Origin: an uncultured Collinsella sp.
GTDB lineage: Bacteria; Actinomycetota; Coriobacteriia; Coriobacteriales; Coriobacteriaceae
Reading direction: 5' to 3'
Length of the DNA stretch: 12,021 bases
Assembly (NCBI GenBank): GCA_900545875.1
Contig: URAQ01000025.1
Coordinates: 1 to 12,021 of the forward strand
Notes under the pieces: model-generated
The model's database searches: none
What the model was told of the DNA's origin: nothing
The model's input: the letters and a program-made list of their open reading frames with translations, nothing else
Translations under genes and position numbers: made by a program
In this document: piece by piece, positions 1-6,393 of the stretch
How the letters are laid out: every line of letters begins with the position of its first letter
How positions within the stretch are numbered: position 1 is the first letter of the stretch

Positions 1-60
1 AGCCGGAGTGAAAAAGGTATTAGTGGTCGGGCCCGCGACCGGTGGGATACGTACCCCCAA

Positions 61-684
61 TTAACTGTTCTTCATGACAATCGAATCCACAACATCGGCC
101 ACATTCTCGCAGCAGTCGGCGCAGTACTCCAGGAAGGCGTACACGTCACGCCAGGCGATGACCTCGAGCGGGTCCTTGCCGTTAACGTGCAGGTTGCGCA
201 TGGCGTTGATATAGAGCTCGTCGGCCTCGGATTCGATGGTGTTGATCTGGATGACAAGCTCGCGCAGCGTTTTGGACTTGCGGTAGTTGGGCAGCTCGAC
301 CATCAGGTCCTTCATGGCGCGGCAGGCGTCGGTCACCTTGTGGGCGATCACGATGGCATCGGGATGGATGCTCTGGATGTTGGTGAAGTAGACGCGCTGC
401 ACGACGCCCTCGATACGGTCGAGCACGGTGTCGAGTGAGCAGCTCATCAGGTCCAGGTCCTCGCGCTCAAGCGGGGTGATAAAGGCCGTGAGCAGGGCGT
501 CCTCAAGCTCATGGTGCTTCTTGTCGGCCGCATGCTCGATCGCGTGCATCTTGTTGAGCATATCGTGAATCTTTGCGGGATCGAAGTTCTCGAAAATCTT
601 GGTGAGCAGCTCGGCGGCCTGGACGGCAAGGTCGGCGCAGGCGACGTAGTTGTCGAAGTAGAACGAATCGGGTTTCTTTGCCAT
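61..684 (-). CDS. DUF47/PhoU-like phosphate transport accessory protein
   Basis: A 207-aa, all-helical, soluble protein of the DUF47 (PhoU-like, TIGR00153-type) family. Members are usually encoded beside PiT phosphate transporters and are thought to modulate them from the cytoplasm. Visible family features are acidic, metal-binding-type helix motifs: IEHAADKKHHEL (about residues 49-60), TPLEREDL (70-77), IESEADELY (150-158) and a Cys/Glu/Asp-rich final helix around 186-200. Full length is normal for the family and there is no signal peptide or membrane span. The ATG is preceded by GAAAGGA at 7 nt spacing, which fixes the start. It lies 67 nt downstream of the PiT gene on the same strand with no clear terminator between, so the two are probably co-transcribed. 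The exact biochemical role of DUF47 proteins is not settled, so the role is inferred from family and neighbour. Confidence 0.9.
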   Translation of the reverse strand: MAKKPDSFYFDNYVACADLAVQAAELLTKIFENFDPAKIHDMLNKMHAIEHAADKKHHELEDALLTAFITPLEREDLDLMSCSLDTVLDRIEGVVQRVYFTNIQSIHPDAIVIAHKVTDACRAMKDLMVELPNYRKSKTLRELVIQINTIESEADELYINAMRNLHVNGKDPLEVIAWRDVYAFLEYCADCCENVADVVDSIVMKNS

Positions 685-751
685 GAGTGGGTCCTTTCGA
701 GGCGAAGACGGGTGGGCGAAGTATTACGGTCCGGATGGACGCTCGGTTTGA

Positions 752-1801
752 CTAGATGAACATCATGAACAGCTTGGCCATGACAAAGCTGATGAGTCCG
801 CAGGCGGGGAAGGTGAAGAACCAGGTGAACATCATGTCCTTGACGACACCGAAGTTGATGGCCGAAAGGCGCTTGACGGCACCGACGCCCATGATGGCGC
901 AGGTCTTGATGTGGGTGGAGGACACGGGGATGCCGGTAAGGGTGGCAAGCAGCAGGTTTGCGGCGCCCGCTAGGTCGGCGGAGAAGCCCTGGTACTTTTC
1001 GAGCTTGACCATGCTCTGGCCGACGGACTTGATGATGCGCTCGCCGCCCACGCTGGTGCCGATACCCATAGTGGCCGAGCACAGCAGCATAATCCAGATG
1101 GGGATGCCGGCATCGCCGACGCTCGTCTGGCCGCTGGCAAAGGCCACGCCTAAAAAGAGCACGCCGATGAACTTCTGTCCATCCTGCGCGCCGTGCATAA
1201 AGCTCATGGCCGCAGCGCTCGCGATCTGAGCGTATTTAAAGAAGACATTGGCACGTCGCCTGTTGGCGGCGGCGAAAAGAATCGAGACGAGCTTGCACAG
1301 GACCCAGCCCATGACAAAGCCCAGGCCGATGGAGAGCGCCAGGCCGTAGATGACCTTCATCCACTCGTGGACGTTGACGCTGCTCGCACCGCCGAGGGCG
1401 ATAGCGGCACCGGTCAGGCCGGCGATAAGGCTGTGGCTTTGCGAGGTGGGGATGCCAAAACGCGACGCTGTGGCGCCGTAGACGACGATGGAGAACAGGG
1501 CCGCGCACAGGCAGGCGAGCGCCATGGTGCTGTTTCCGCCAAAGTCGACGATATGTGAGATGGTGTTGGCGACGCTCGCATTAAAGTGCGTCATGATGAG
1601 CACGCCGAGGAAGTTGAATGCGGCGCTCATGAGAATGGCGGCGCGGGCGGGCATGCAACGCGTAGTGACGCAGGTCGCGATGGCGTTGGGCGCGTCGGTC
1701 CATCCATTGACGAAGATGGCGCCGAGCGCGAGGATCACGGTGACGGCAAGGACTGGGTTCGACACAATTTGGCCGAGGAAGGTTGAGAACGTTACGTCCA
1801 T
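752..1801 (-). CDS. pit: Inorganic phosphate transporter, PiT family
   Basis: A 349-aa integral membrane protein of the PiT family (low-affinity, cation-coupled phosphate uptake across the cytoplasmic membrane). It shows the internal duplication typical of the family. The first-half signature is NGWTDAPNAIAT (residues 32-43) followed by FGIPTSQSH (115-123). The second-half signature is HGAQDGQKFIG (203-213) followed by GIPVSSTHIKT (290-300). The paired Asp residues (D37, D207) and the two Ser/Thr-His loops match known PiT transport motifs. About nine or ten hydrophobic stretches are visible. The ATG has only a modest upstream purine run (GAGAAAG), but the next Met is not better placed. It is the first gene of a two-gene unit with the DUF47 gene. 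H+ or Na+ coupling cannot be told from sequence. The gene symbol is the generic family name. Confidence 0.93.
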   Translation of the reverse strand: MDVTFSTFLGQIVSNPVLAVTVILALGAIFVNGWTDAPNAIATCVTTRCMPARAAILMSAAFNFLGVLIMTHFNASVANTISHIVDFGGNSTMALACLCAALFSIVVYGATASRFGIPTSQSHSLIAGLTGAAIALGGASSVNVHEWMKVIYGLALSIGLGFVMGWVLCKLVSILFAAANRRRANVFFKYAQIASAAAMSFMHGAQDGQKFIGVLFLGVAFASGQTSVGDAGIPIWIMLLCSATMGIGTSVGGERIIKSVGQSMVKLEKYQGFSADLAGAANLLLATLTGIPVSSTHIKTCAIMGVGAVKRLSAINFGVVKDMMFTWFFTFPACGLISFVMAKLFMMFI

Positions 1802-1932
1802 ATATGGGCTTTCTCGAAGTTTGCAGGCACGTTACAAAAACATGATAAATCGTATCACCTCCTGCGGGTTTCTTTACCGAGTTCTGATGTGAGAAGTGGA
1901 TTTTTTGGCACTAAAATTGAATATTAGTCCTG

Positions 1933-1961
1933 TTGACCGCGGGTATTCTTTTTGCTAACAC
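1933..1961 (+). promoter_or_regulatory. Possible promoter upstream of the 112-aa gene
   Basis: TTGACC (1933-1938) is separated by exactly 17 nt from TAACAC (1956-1961). The -35 box is good and the -10 is poor. An alternative -10, TACAAT, lies at 2017-2022 without a convincing -35; it would start transcription near 2029, very close to an in-frame ATG at 2031. The 250-nt gap between the divergent pit and 112-aa genes must carry promoters for both. I could not pick a confident one for pit. Confidence 0.3.
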
Positions 1962-2051
1962 GCCATGAGGACGCGTGCGCGCGCCCCAACACCTCAAAAC
2001 CACAGTCTGTTCGCTTTACAATATGCAAACATGCGTTCGATAATAGGAGGC

Positions 2052-2390
2052 ATGGAATATCGACAGACAGATGGCAAAACTCGACGCGTGCACAAGCAGT
2101 ATGTGGACGTTGTGGCTCGCATCCTCGCGGGCGGACAAGTCGTGCCGGTTACCGTCTGCTGGGTCGACGGTCGCTGCTTTACAATTGACGAGATTGTCTC
2201 GTCCACGGGCTTTGGCTTAACGGTTCACGGTGTTCGTACGGCAACGTATAAGGTTCGTTTTGGCGGGCATGCGACCGAGTTGTATCTGGAGGACCAGGCG
2301 CGCGGACGGCCGGACGGCTCGCAGGCCCACGTGATGCGTTGGTGGGTCTGGGCGTTTGATTGTACGCTTGAGGGCGAGCGTCGTAGGTAA
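2052..2390 (+). CDS. Conserved-looking small protein of unknown function (112 aa)
   Basis: A small soluble protein of 112 residues with no signal peptide or membrane span. The core reads like a short beta-rich domain: VPVTVCWVDGRCFTIDEI (31-48), TATYKVRFGG (63-72), TELYLED (75-81) and a tryptophan-rich end, RWWVWAF (96-102). The pattern 'P-x-x-x-x-W-x-DGR-x-(F/Y)-x-ID-x-(I/V)' followed by a RYxxRxxGxxxxLYxED-like stretch recalls short hypothetical proteins widespread in Firmicutes and Actinobacteria, but I cannot name a characterised member. The start is uncertain. ATG 2052 sits only 1 nt after a perfect AGGAGG (2045-2050), ATG 2031 adds seven residues without an SD, and ATG 1965 adds 29 residues of unconvincing sequence. 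It is a single-gene unit, with a terminator-like hairpin 46 nt after its stop codon. Confidence 0.65.
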   Translation: MEYRQTDGKTRRVHKQYVDVVARILAGGQVVPVTVCWVDGRCFTIDEIVSSTGFGLTVHGVRTATYKVRFGGHATELYLEDQARGRPDGSQAHVMRWWVWAFDCTLEGERRR

Positions 2391-2436
2391 GGGCGCACGG
2401 CGTTCGAGTACAATGGCAGGAATCTTGTCAGCTACT

Positions 2437-2460
2437 GCGCCGTTATTTGTGGCGCTTTTT
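2437..2460 (+). terminator. Intrinsic terminator/attenuator-like hairpin before the Bax-inhibitor gene
   Basis: Stem GCGCCG (2437-2442) pairs with TGGCGC (2450-2455) around a 7-nt loop and is followed by TTTTT (2456-2460). The stem is short. It probably ends transcription of the upstream 112-aa gene. However, the T-run abuts the GAAAGGA ribosome binding site (2461-2467) of the next gene, so it may also act within that gene's leader. Confidence 0.55.
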
Positions 2461-2474
2461 GAAAGGACGAACCT

Positions 2475-3170
2475 ATGAACGATATCCAGGGCTATCAGAA
2501 CGGCCCCGTCGAGAGCGGTGCAGGCCGCGCCAAGGAGATGTCGCCGCGCGCGTACAATCTCGCCATGTCTGCCCTGATCTTCTTGGGCTTTTGCGCCATG
2601 GGCGCCGGCGCCTACTTTACGAGCACCATGTCGTTTGCGCGCATGATGATGAGCGGCGCCGCCTTGCCGCTGGTCTTTGGCTCGTTTATTTTGACCATCG
2701 TCGGCATGGTCATGATGTCGGCCGCCGCCAGCAAGCAGTCCGTGGGCCTGTCCCTTGTGGGCTACGTAATCTTTGCGAGTACCTTTGGCCTGACCGCGTC
2801 GTTTGGCCTTGCCAACTACGACCTGCCCACCATCAACACTGCCTTTATCGCCACGGCCGCCATCACCTTTGTCTTTGGCGCCTTGGGCGTGACGTTCCCC
2901 AAGTTTTTCCAGCGCGTATATGGCATCGGTTTTGGCATTCTGCTCGCCACTATTCTGGTTGAGATCGTGCTGATGTTCATGGGCGTCTCGCAGACCATCA
3001 CCGACCTGATCGTGATCGTGGTGTTCGCCGGCTTTATTGGCTACGACACCTATGTTGCCACGACGGTGCCGCCTACGCTGCCCAACGCCGTGCTCATGGC
3101 GTCCAATCTGTTCGTGGACATTATCAACGTGTTCCTGCGCATCCTGAACATCCTTGGCCGTCGCGACTAG
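2475..3170 (+). CDS. Bax inhibitor-1/YccA family membrane protein
   Basis: A 231-aa polytopic membrane protein of the Bax inhibitor-1 (TMBIM/YccA/YetJ) family. After a polar 25-residue N-terminus there are about seven hydrophobic segments, starting near residue 28 and ending near 225. The C-terminal signature GFIGYDTYVA (186-195) followed by LFVDIINVFLRILNIL (212-227) is diagnostic. D191 and D215 are 24 residues apart, the same spacing as the Asp pair (D171/D195) that forms the pH-sensitive calcium-leak gate in Bacillus subtilis YetJ. From the family, a role in calcium/proton leak or membrane protein quality control is plausible; neither is proven here. The ATG has GAAAGGA 7 nt upstream. It is flanked by terminator-like hairpins on both sides, so it looks monocistronic. 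No neighbouring gene hints at its role. Confidence 0.9.
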   Translation: MNDIQGYQNGPVESGAGRAKEMSPRAYNLAMSALIFLGFCAMGAGAYFTSTMSFARMMMSGAALPLVFGSFILTIVGMVMMSAAASKQSVGLSLVGYVIFASTFGLTASFGLANYDLPTINTAFIATAAITFVFGALGVTFPKFFQRVYGIGFGILLATILVEIVLMFMGVSQTITDLIVIVVFAGFIGYDTYVATTVPPTLPNAVLMASNLFVDIINVFLRILNILGRRD

Positions 3171-3216
3171 TGGCGAATTGCGGCGGTGCTTGCCGTGCGT
3201 GTAAATCGATGCGAAA

Positions 3217-3242
3217 GGCGGTCCTTCGGGGCCGTCTTTTTT
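3217..3242 (+). terminator. Intrinsic terminator with UUCG tetraloop
   Basis: An eight-base-pair stem, GGCGGTCC (3217-3224) with GGGCCGTC (3229-3236) including two G-U pairs, is closed by the very stable C(TTCG)G loop and followed by six T (3237-3242). It lies 46 nt after the Bax-inhibitor stop codon and upstream of the next gene's leader. Confidence 0.88.
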
Positions 3243-3307
3243 GTACGCGGCGGGGTATCATGGATGGGAAAAGCCGATAGCGGCAGCGACAGGAAAGGTG
3301 ACCACTT

Positions 3308-4441
3308 ATGGCAGACGTCGACAACAGGAACCGTAACCGCAGGTCCAACCGAGCGGGTCAGCCCAATCCCAAGCGCGAGGCCCGTGCCAAGGCCGCCGAG
3401 CGTCACGTGGCAACTGTGTCCGAAGCGTGCGCCAAGGATATCGAGCGTTCGCTTGCCGGTGTTCGCGAGTTTGACGGTATGCCTGCCGGCTTTGTCGCGG
3501 CGATGAAGGCCAAGGCCCAGAAGGCGGCGGTTGCTGAGGAGCAGGCTGCGGAGGTTGTGGAGGCTGACGCTGCCGAGGCTGAGGTTGCCGAGGTGGAGAC
3601 CGCGGTCGAGCCCGAGGTGGCGCTCGAGTCCACCGAGCCGGCCGACGAGGCTGAGTCCGAGCCCGCGGAGGAGGCTGCTCCGGTCCTGCCCGAGGTCACT
3701 GTGCTTGATGCCTCCGCCACGCAGGCAATCCTCGATAACGGCCGCGGCTATGCGCAGTTCTGCGATATGGCCGTGCTTGCCTTTGCCTCGTTCACCAATC
3801 CGGGTGGCGGCTATATCCAGGGCTACCTGGGCCAGGAGGCGACGCTCTGCGCCGATTCGTACCTGTACAATGTGCTCGACAAACAGCGCAAGTGGTACGG
3901 CGAGAACCGTCGCCGCAACATCAACTGCGAGCTTTACCGCAATCGTGCGCTGGTGGTGCCCGCCGTGCGCTTCGACCGCAACCACGTGCACGCATACGCC
4001 GATGTGATCGTTGCCGCCGCACCCAACGTCAAGCGCGCCCGCCAGGAGTACCGCGTGAGTGACGACGCCCTGTTGGATGCCCTGCGCGATCGTATCCGCT
4101 TTGTCCTTGCCATCTGCGATGAGCTGGGTCGCGAGAAGCTCGTGCTGGGTGCTTGGGGCTGCGACAATAACGGCTTTGATGCCGAGGCCGTGGCAGAGCT
4201 CTTCCGCGAGGAGCTCGCATCGGGCGACTTTAAGGTCAAGCAGGTGTTCTTTGCCGTGCCTTCTACGCGCTGGGATGAGGACTTCGCCAAGTTTGAGCAC
4301 GTGCTGGCAAGCTTCCCCGAGCGTAACGAGGAGTCCTATGCTCAGGTTGCTGCCCGCGCCGCGGCCGCCCGTGCCGCCGAGCAGGCTCAGGCCGCTGCCG
4401 AGGACGATGAGGATGACGACGACTGGCACAAGTACCTGTAA
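3308..4441 (+). CDS. TIGR02452-type PARG/macro-like protein with altered active-site motif and long acidic linker
   Basis: A 377-aa soluble protein matching the microbial poly(ADP-ribose) glycohydrolase-like (TIGR02452/macro-fold) family. The parts seen in order are: a basic Asn/Arg-rich tail (1-33); a helical segment resembling the family N-terminus (about 34-73); a low-complexity Ala/Glu/Val linker (about 74-126); and the catalytic-type core (about 128-330) with LAFASFTNPGGGYIQG (157-172), QEATLC (176-181) and VLGAWGC (279-285). The end is Ala-rich with an acidic cluster (365-372). Known bacterial PARGs carry GGG-x7-QEE, the second Glu being catalytic. Here the spacing is kept but the motif is QEA (A178, codon GCG at 3839-3841). 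The usual GxFG loop after LGAWGC reads DNNG. It may therefore bind ADP-ribose without cleaving it, or act differently. RBS AAAGGTG lies 7 nt before the ATG. Family assignment is firm; activity is open. Confidence 0.82.
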   Translation: MADVDNRNRNRRSNRAGQPNPKREARAKAAERHVATVSEACAKDIERSLAGVREFDGMPAGFVAAMKAKAQKAAVAEEQAAEVVEADAAEAEVAEVETAVEPEVALESTEPADEAESEPAEEAAPVLPEVTVLDASATQAILDNGRGYAQFCDMAVLAFASFTNPGGGYIQGYLGQEATLCADSYLYNVLDKQRKWYGENRRRNINCELYRNRALVVPAVRFDRNHVHAYADVIVAAAPNVKRARQEYRVSDDALLDALRDRIRFVLAICDELGREKLVLGAWGCDNNGFDAEAVAELFREELASGDFKVKQVFFAVPSTRWDEDFAKFEHVLASFPERNEESYAQVAARAAAARAAEQAQAAAEDDEDDDDWHKYL

Positions 4442-4466
4442 ACGGTGCGCGTGATGCGACATGCCG

Positions 4467-4499
4467 AGCCGGCGGGAGGGCTGCTTCCGTCGGCTTTTT
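4467..4499 (+). terminator. Intrinsic terminator after the PARG-like gene
   Basis: AGCCGGCGG (4467-4475) pairs with CCGTCGGCT (4487-4495) over nine base pairs with one G-U, and about three more weak pairs extend the stem inward. Five T follow (4495-4499). It lies 25 nt after the stop codon and just before the RBS of the SGNH gene. Confidence 0.85.
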
Positions 4500-4518
4500 A
4501 CTGAGCGAGGGGCTTACG

Positions 4519-5178
4519 ATGAAAAACGTTCTATGCTTTGGCGACAGCAACACCTATGGTTACGATCCGGCGGGCATGCGCGACGGCACCGCGGTGCGCT
4601 ATGCGCAGGATGTGCGCTGGTGCGGCGTGGCCCAACGTGACTTAGGCGAGGGCTGGCATGTAATTGAAGAAGGCCTCAACGGCCGCACGACGGTACGCGA
4701 CGACATGTGTCATCTGGATACCAATCTTAACGGCATCCGCGCGCTGCCGATGCTGCTCGAGGCCCATAAGCCGCTGGATGCGATCGTTATTATGCTGGGA
4801 ACTAACGATTGCAAGACGGTCTTTGGTGTGACGGCCTCCGATATTGCCCGTGGCACCATGGCACTGATTCGCGCGGTGCGCGCATTTCCCTGGACCAATG
4901 CCGCACCCTGCCCGCGTATTCTGCTGATGGCTCCTATCAAGATCAAGCCACAGATCGCTGATGTGTATATGACCGACTTTGACGAACATTCCGTTGAGGC
5001 ATCTGAACATTTTGGCGAGTACTATGCGCACGTGGCCGAGCAGTTTGGCTGCGACTTTTTGAATGCCGCCGAGTTTGCCGAGCCGGGCGATATCGACTAT
5101 CTGCATATGATGCCCGAAAGCCACGAGAGCCTGGGTCACGCCGTGGCAGCCAAGCTCCAAGAGATGCTCGGTGAGTAG
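4519..5178 (+). CDS. SGNH/GDSL-family esterase (arylesterase-like)
   Basis: A 219-aa cytoplasmic SGNH hydrolase with no signal peptide. Block I is CFGDSNTYG (6-14) with nucleophile S10. The block II Gly is probably in EEGLNGRTT (50-58). Block III is MLGTND (92-97) with N96. Block V is DYLH (193-196) with catalytic D193 and H196. All four SGNH residues are therefore present. The pattern of FGDSNTYG, a DVRW motif (31-34), VIEEGLNGRTT and VIMLGTND closely follows the Mycobacterium smegmatis acyltransferase/arylesterase (MsAct) type, which hydrolyses short acyl esters and can transfer acyl groups. The natural substrate is unknown. GAGGGG lies 6 nt before the ATG. It is bounded by terminators on both sides, so it is probably monocistronic. 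Confidence 0.9.
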   Translation: MKNVLCFGDSNTYGYDPAGMRDGTAVRYAQDVRWCGVAQRDLGEGWHVIEEGLNGRTTVRDDMCHLDTNLNGIRALPMLLEAHKPLDAIVIMLGTNDCKTVFGVTASDIARGTMALIRAVRAFPWTNAAPCPRILLMAPIKIKPQIADVYMTDFDEHSVEASEHFGEYYAHVAEQFGCDFLNAAEFAEPGDIDYLHMMPESHESLGHAVAAKLQEMLGE

Positions 5179-5186
5179 TGCGATTC

Positions 5187-5225
5187 CAAGCCACCACAGA
5201 AGTTCCCCTTGCGGTGGCTTGTTTC
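5187..5225 (+). terminator. Intrinsic terminator after the SGNH esterase gene
   Basis: CAAGCCACC (5187-5195) pairs perfectly with GGTGGCTTG (5213-5221) around a 17-nt loop. A T-rich tail (TTTCGTTGCTTT) follows. It lies 8 nt after the stop codon. The interrupted T-tract and large loop make it weaker than the two upstream terminators. Confidence 0.72.
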
Positions 5226-5234
5226 GTTGCTTTG

Positions 5235-5289
5235 TCTCGATCTGTAACAGTTGTAAGGCCGAAAACGGGCTAGATGTTACAGATTGAGA
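5235..5289. repeat. Inverted repeat, family A, copy 1
   Basis: TCTCGATCTGTAACA (5235-5249) and TGTTACAGATTGAGA (5275-5289) form a 15-bp palindrome with one G-U pair around a 25-nt loop. It shares a 19-nt direct match (5231-5249) with copy 2. There is no U-tract on either strand, so it does not look like a terminator. It lies between convergent genes. Confidence 0.85.
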
Positions 5290-5315
5290 TTATTTAGGTC
5301 GATATCGGTCGTTTG

Positions 5316-5370
5316 TCTCGATCTGTAACATCTAGGGTCGATTTCGCCGAGTTATTGTTACAGATCGAGA
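5316..5370. repeat. Inverted repeat, family A, copy 2
   Basis: TCTCGATCTGTAACA (5316-5330) and TGTTACAGATCGAGA (5356-5370) form a perfect 15-bp palindrome with a 25-nt loop, exactly 81 nt downstream of copy 1. Its left arm plus five more bases (5316-5335) can instead pair with the right arm of copy 1 (5270-5289) over 20 bp with one G-U. The pair can therefore adopt alternative folds. Confidence 0.87.
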
Positions 5371-5380
5371 TATTTGCAGG

Positions 5381-5412
5381 AACCGCCACAAAGGTGTCCT
5401 TGTGACGGTTTT
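5381..5412 (+). terminator. Second terminator-like hairpin on the plus strand
   Basis: AACCG-CACAA-GG (from 5381) pairs with CC-TTGTG-CGGTT (to 5410), with one C/A mismatch and one bulged A, around a TGT loop. TTTT follows (5409-5412). It is usable on the plus strand only. It would be a back-up stop for plus-strand transcription running towards the convergent thiD gene. Confidence 0.5.
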
Positions 5413-5425
5413 GACGTTTGCCCAG

Positions 5426-5466
5426 ATAAAACCTGCCAAAATAAACCTGTCCCTTTTTGGCAGGTT
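5426..5466 (-). terminator. Intrinsic terminator for thiD
   Basis: On the minus strand, AACCTGCCAAAA (5466-5455) pairs perfectly over 12 bp with TTTTGGCAGGTT (5441-5430) and is followed by TTTTAT. It begins 10 nt past the thiD stop codon. Confidence 0.82.
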
Positions 5467-5475
5467 GCTGGCTAT

Positions 5476-6306
5476 TTAGTACTGCCACATGTGGTTGACA
5501 GGGCCGGAGCCTTTGCCCATGTCAAGGCCGGCGGCGAGGGCGCCCGTTAGGTAGGCCTTGCCGGCGTTGACGGCATCGGCAAGATCCATACCCTGGGCCA
5601 GCGCACAGGCGATGGCGGACGAGAGCGTGCAGCCGGTGCCGTGCGTGTTATTGGTGTCGATACGCTTGTGACGGAACCACGTGGTGAGCGGATCGCCCAG
5701 ATGGTTGCCCTCGTCATCGAGCGGTGCGGGCTCTGCTAGCACATCGTTGGCCTCGTTGACAAAATGCCCTCCCTTAACGAGAGACGCGCAGCCAAAGCGG
5801 CGGGTGAGAAGCATGGCTGCATTTTGCTGCGTGCGCTCGGAATCGACCTCGTAATCGAGCAGTGCCATGGCCTCGGGAATATTGGGCGTGATGACGGTCG
5901 CCAGCGGGAACAGGCGGCGTGTAAGCGCTTCGGCAGCGTCCTCTGCGATCAGACGAGCGCCCGAGGTGGCGACCATGACGGGGTCGACGACGATATTTTT
6001 TGCGTCCCAAGCGCTCAGGCGGTCGGCGATAACCTCGATAATCTCGGCAGAGGAAACCATGCCGATCTTGACGGCGCAGGGGCGGATATCGTCAAAAACG
6101 GCATCGATCTGCGCCGCGACAATATCCGGGGAGATGTTCTGCACGGCGGTGACGCCTAGGGTGTTTTGTGCGGTTATGGCTGTGATGGCCGTCTCGGCAT
6201 ACAGGCGGTGCGCCGTGATGGTCTTGATGTCGGCCTGAATGCCGGCACCACCGCTGGAATCGGATCCTGCGATGGATAGAACGGCGGGTACCTTACTGCG
6301 ATCCAT
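5476..6306 (-). CDS. thiD: Hydroxymethylpyrimidine/phosphomethylpyrimidine kinase
   Basis: A 276-aa ribokinase-fold kinase that phosphorylates HMP to HMP-P and HMP-P to HMP-PP, the pyrimidine precursor of thiamin. The N-terminal substrate-binding motif is SIAGSDSSGGAGIQADIKT (11-29). VVDPVMVATSG (106-116) is the conserved mid-domain strand. SLVKGGH (175-181) and the anion-hole/catalytic motif THGTGCTLSSAIA (221-233, with C226 as the usual catalytic Cys position) are all present. Length is standard for a single-domain ThiD, with no ThiE fusion. The ATG is preceded by GGGAG at 5 nt spacing. It lies 182 nt downstream of thiC on the same strand, separated by a hairpin, so read-through from the riboswitch-controlled thiC message or an independent promoter are both possible. 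The thiC context favours thiamin synthesis over pyridoxal-kinase-like activity. Confidence 0.95.
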   Translation of the reverse strand: MDRSKVPAVLSIAGSDSSGGAGIQADIKTITAHRLYAETAITAITAQNTLGVTAVQNISPDIVAAQIDAVFDDIRPCAVKIGMVSSAEIIEVIADRLSAWDAKNIVVDPVMVATSGARLIAEDAAEALTRRLFPLATVITPNIPEAMALLDYEVDSERTQQNAAMLLTRRFGCASLVKGGHFVNEANDVLAEPAPLDDEGNHLGDPLTTWFRHKRIDTNNTHGTGCTLSSAIACALAQGMDLADAVNAGKAYLTGALAAGLDMGKGSGPVNHMWQY

Positions 6307-6363
6307 GTTCGCTCCCTTGTTCGGTCGGATTCAAATGGGTCTTTAAGCCAGCATTATAAAGAT

Positions 6364-6393
6364 GCCCGGGCCGACTCTATGTCGAACCCGGGC
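6364..6393 (-). terminator. GC-rich hairpin between thiC and thiD, possible terminator
   Basis: GCCCGGG (6364-6370) and CCCGGGC (6387-6393) enclose an inner CGAC/GTCG stem (6372-6375 with 6381-6384) and a 5-nt loop. On the minus strand only a weak ATCTTTAT tract follows, so termination may be partial. The TATAAT on the minus strand just after it (6358-6353) could be a -10 box for thiD, but I find no -35 at the right distance. Confidence 0.5.

Noticed and set aside
1..60. GGTCG/CGACC palindrome after the DUF47 stop as a terminator
   Set aside because: The stem is only 5 bp and no T-run follows on the minus strand.
1840..1870. Minus-strand AGGAGGTG followed by a three-codon ORF (ATG TTT TTG TAA) upstream of pit, as a possible leader peptide
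   Set aside because: The spacing from AGGAGG to the ATG is about 14 nt, too long for efficient initiation, and nothing downstream supports attenuation.
3167..4462. Minus-strand open frame of 431 codons opposite the PARG-like gene
   Set aside because: It covers the whole plus-strand gene and is His/Leu/Gly-rich in the way produced by the complement of high-GC codons. It has no family resemblance, and the plus strand carries clear motifs.
5294..5488. Minus-strand 64-codon frame across the hairpin region
   Set aside because: It runs through terminator and palindrome sequence and overlaps the end of thiD. It has no RBS support.
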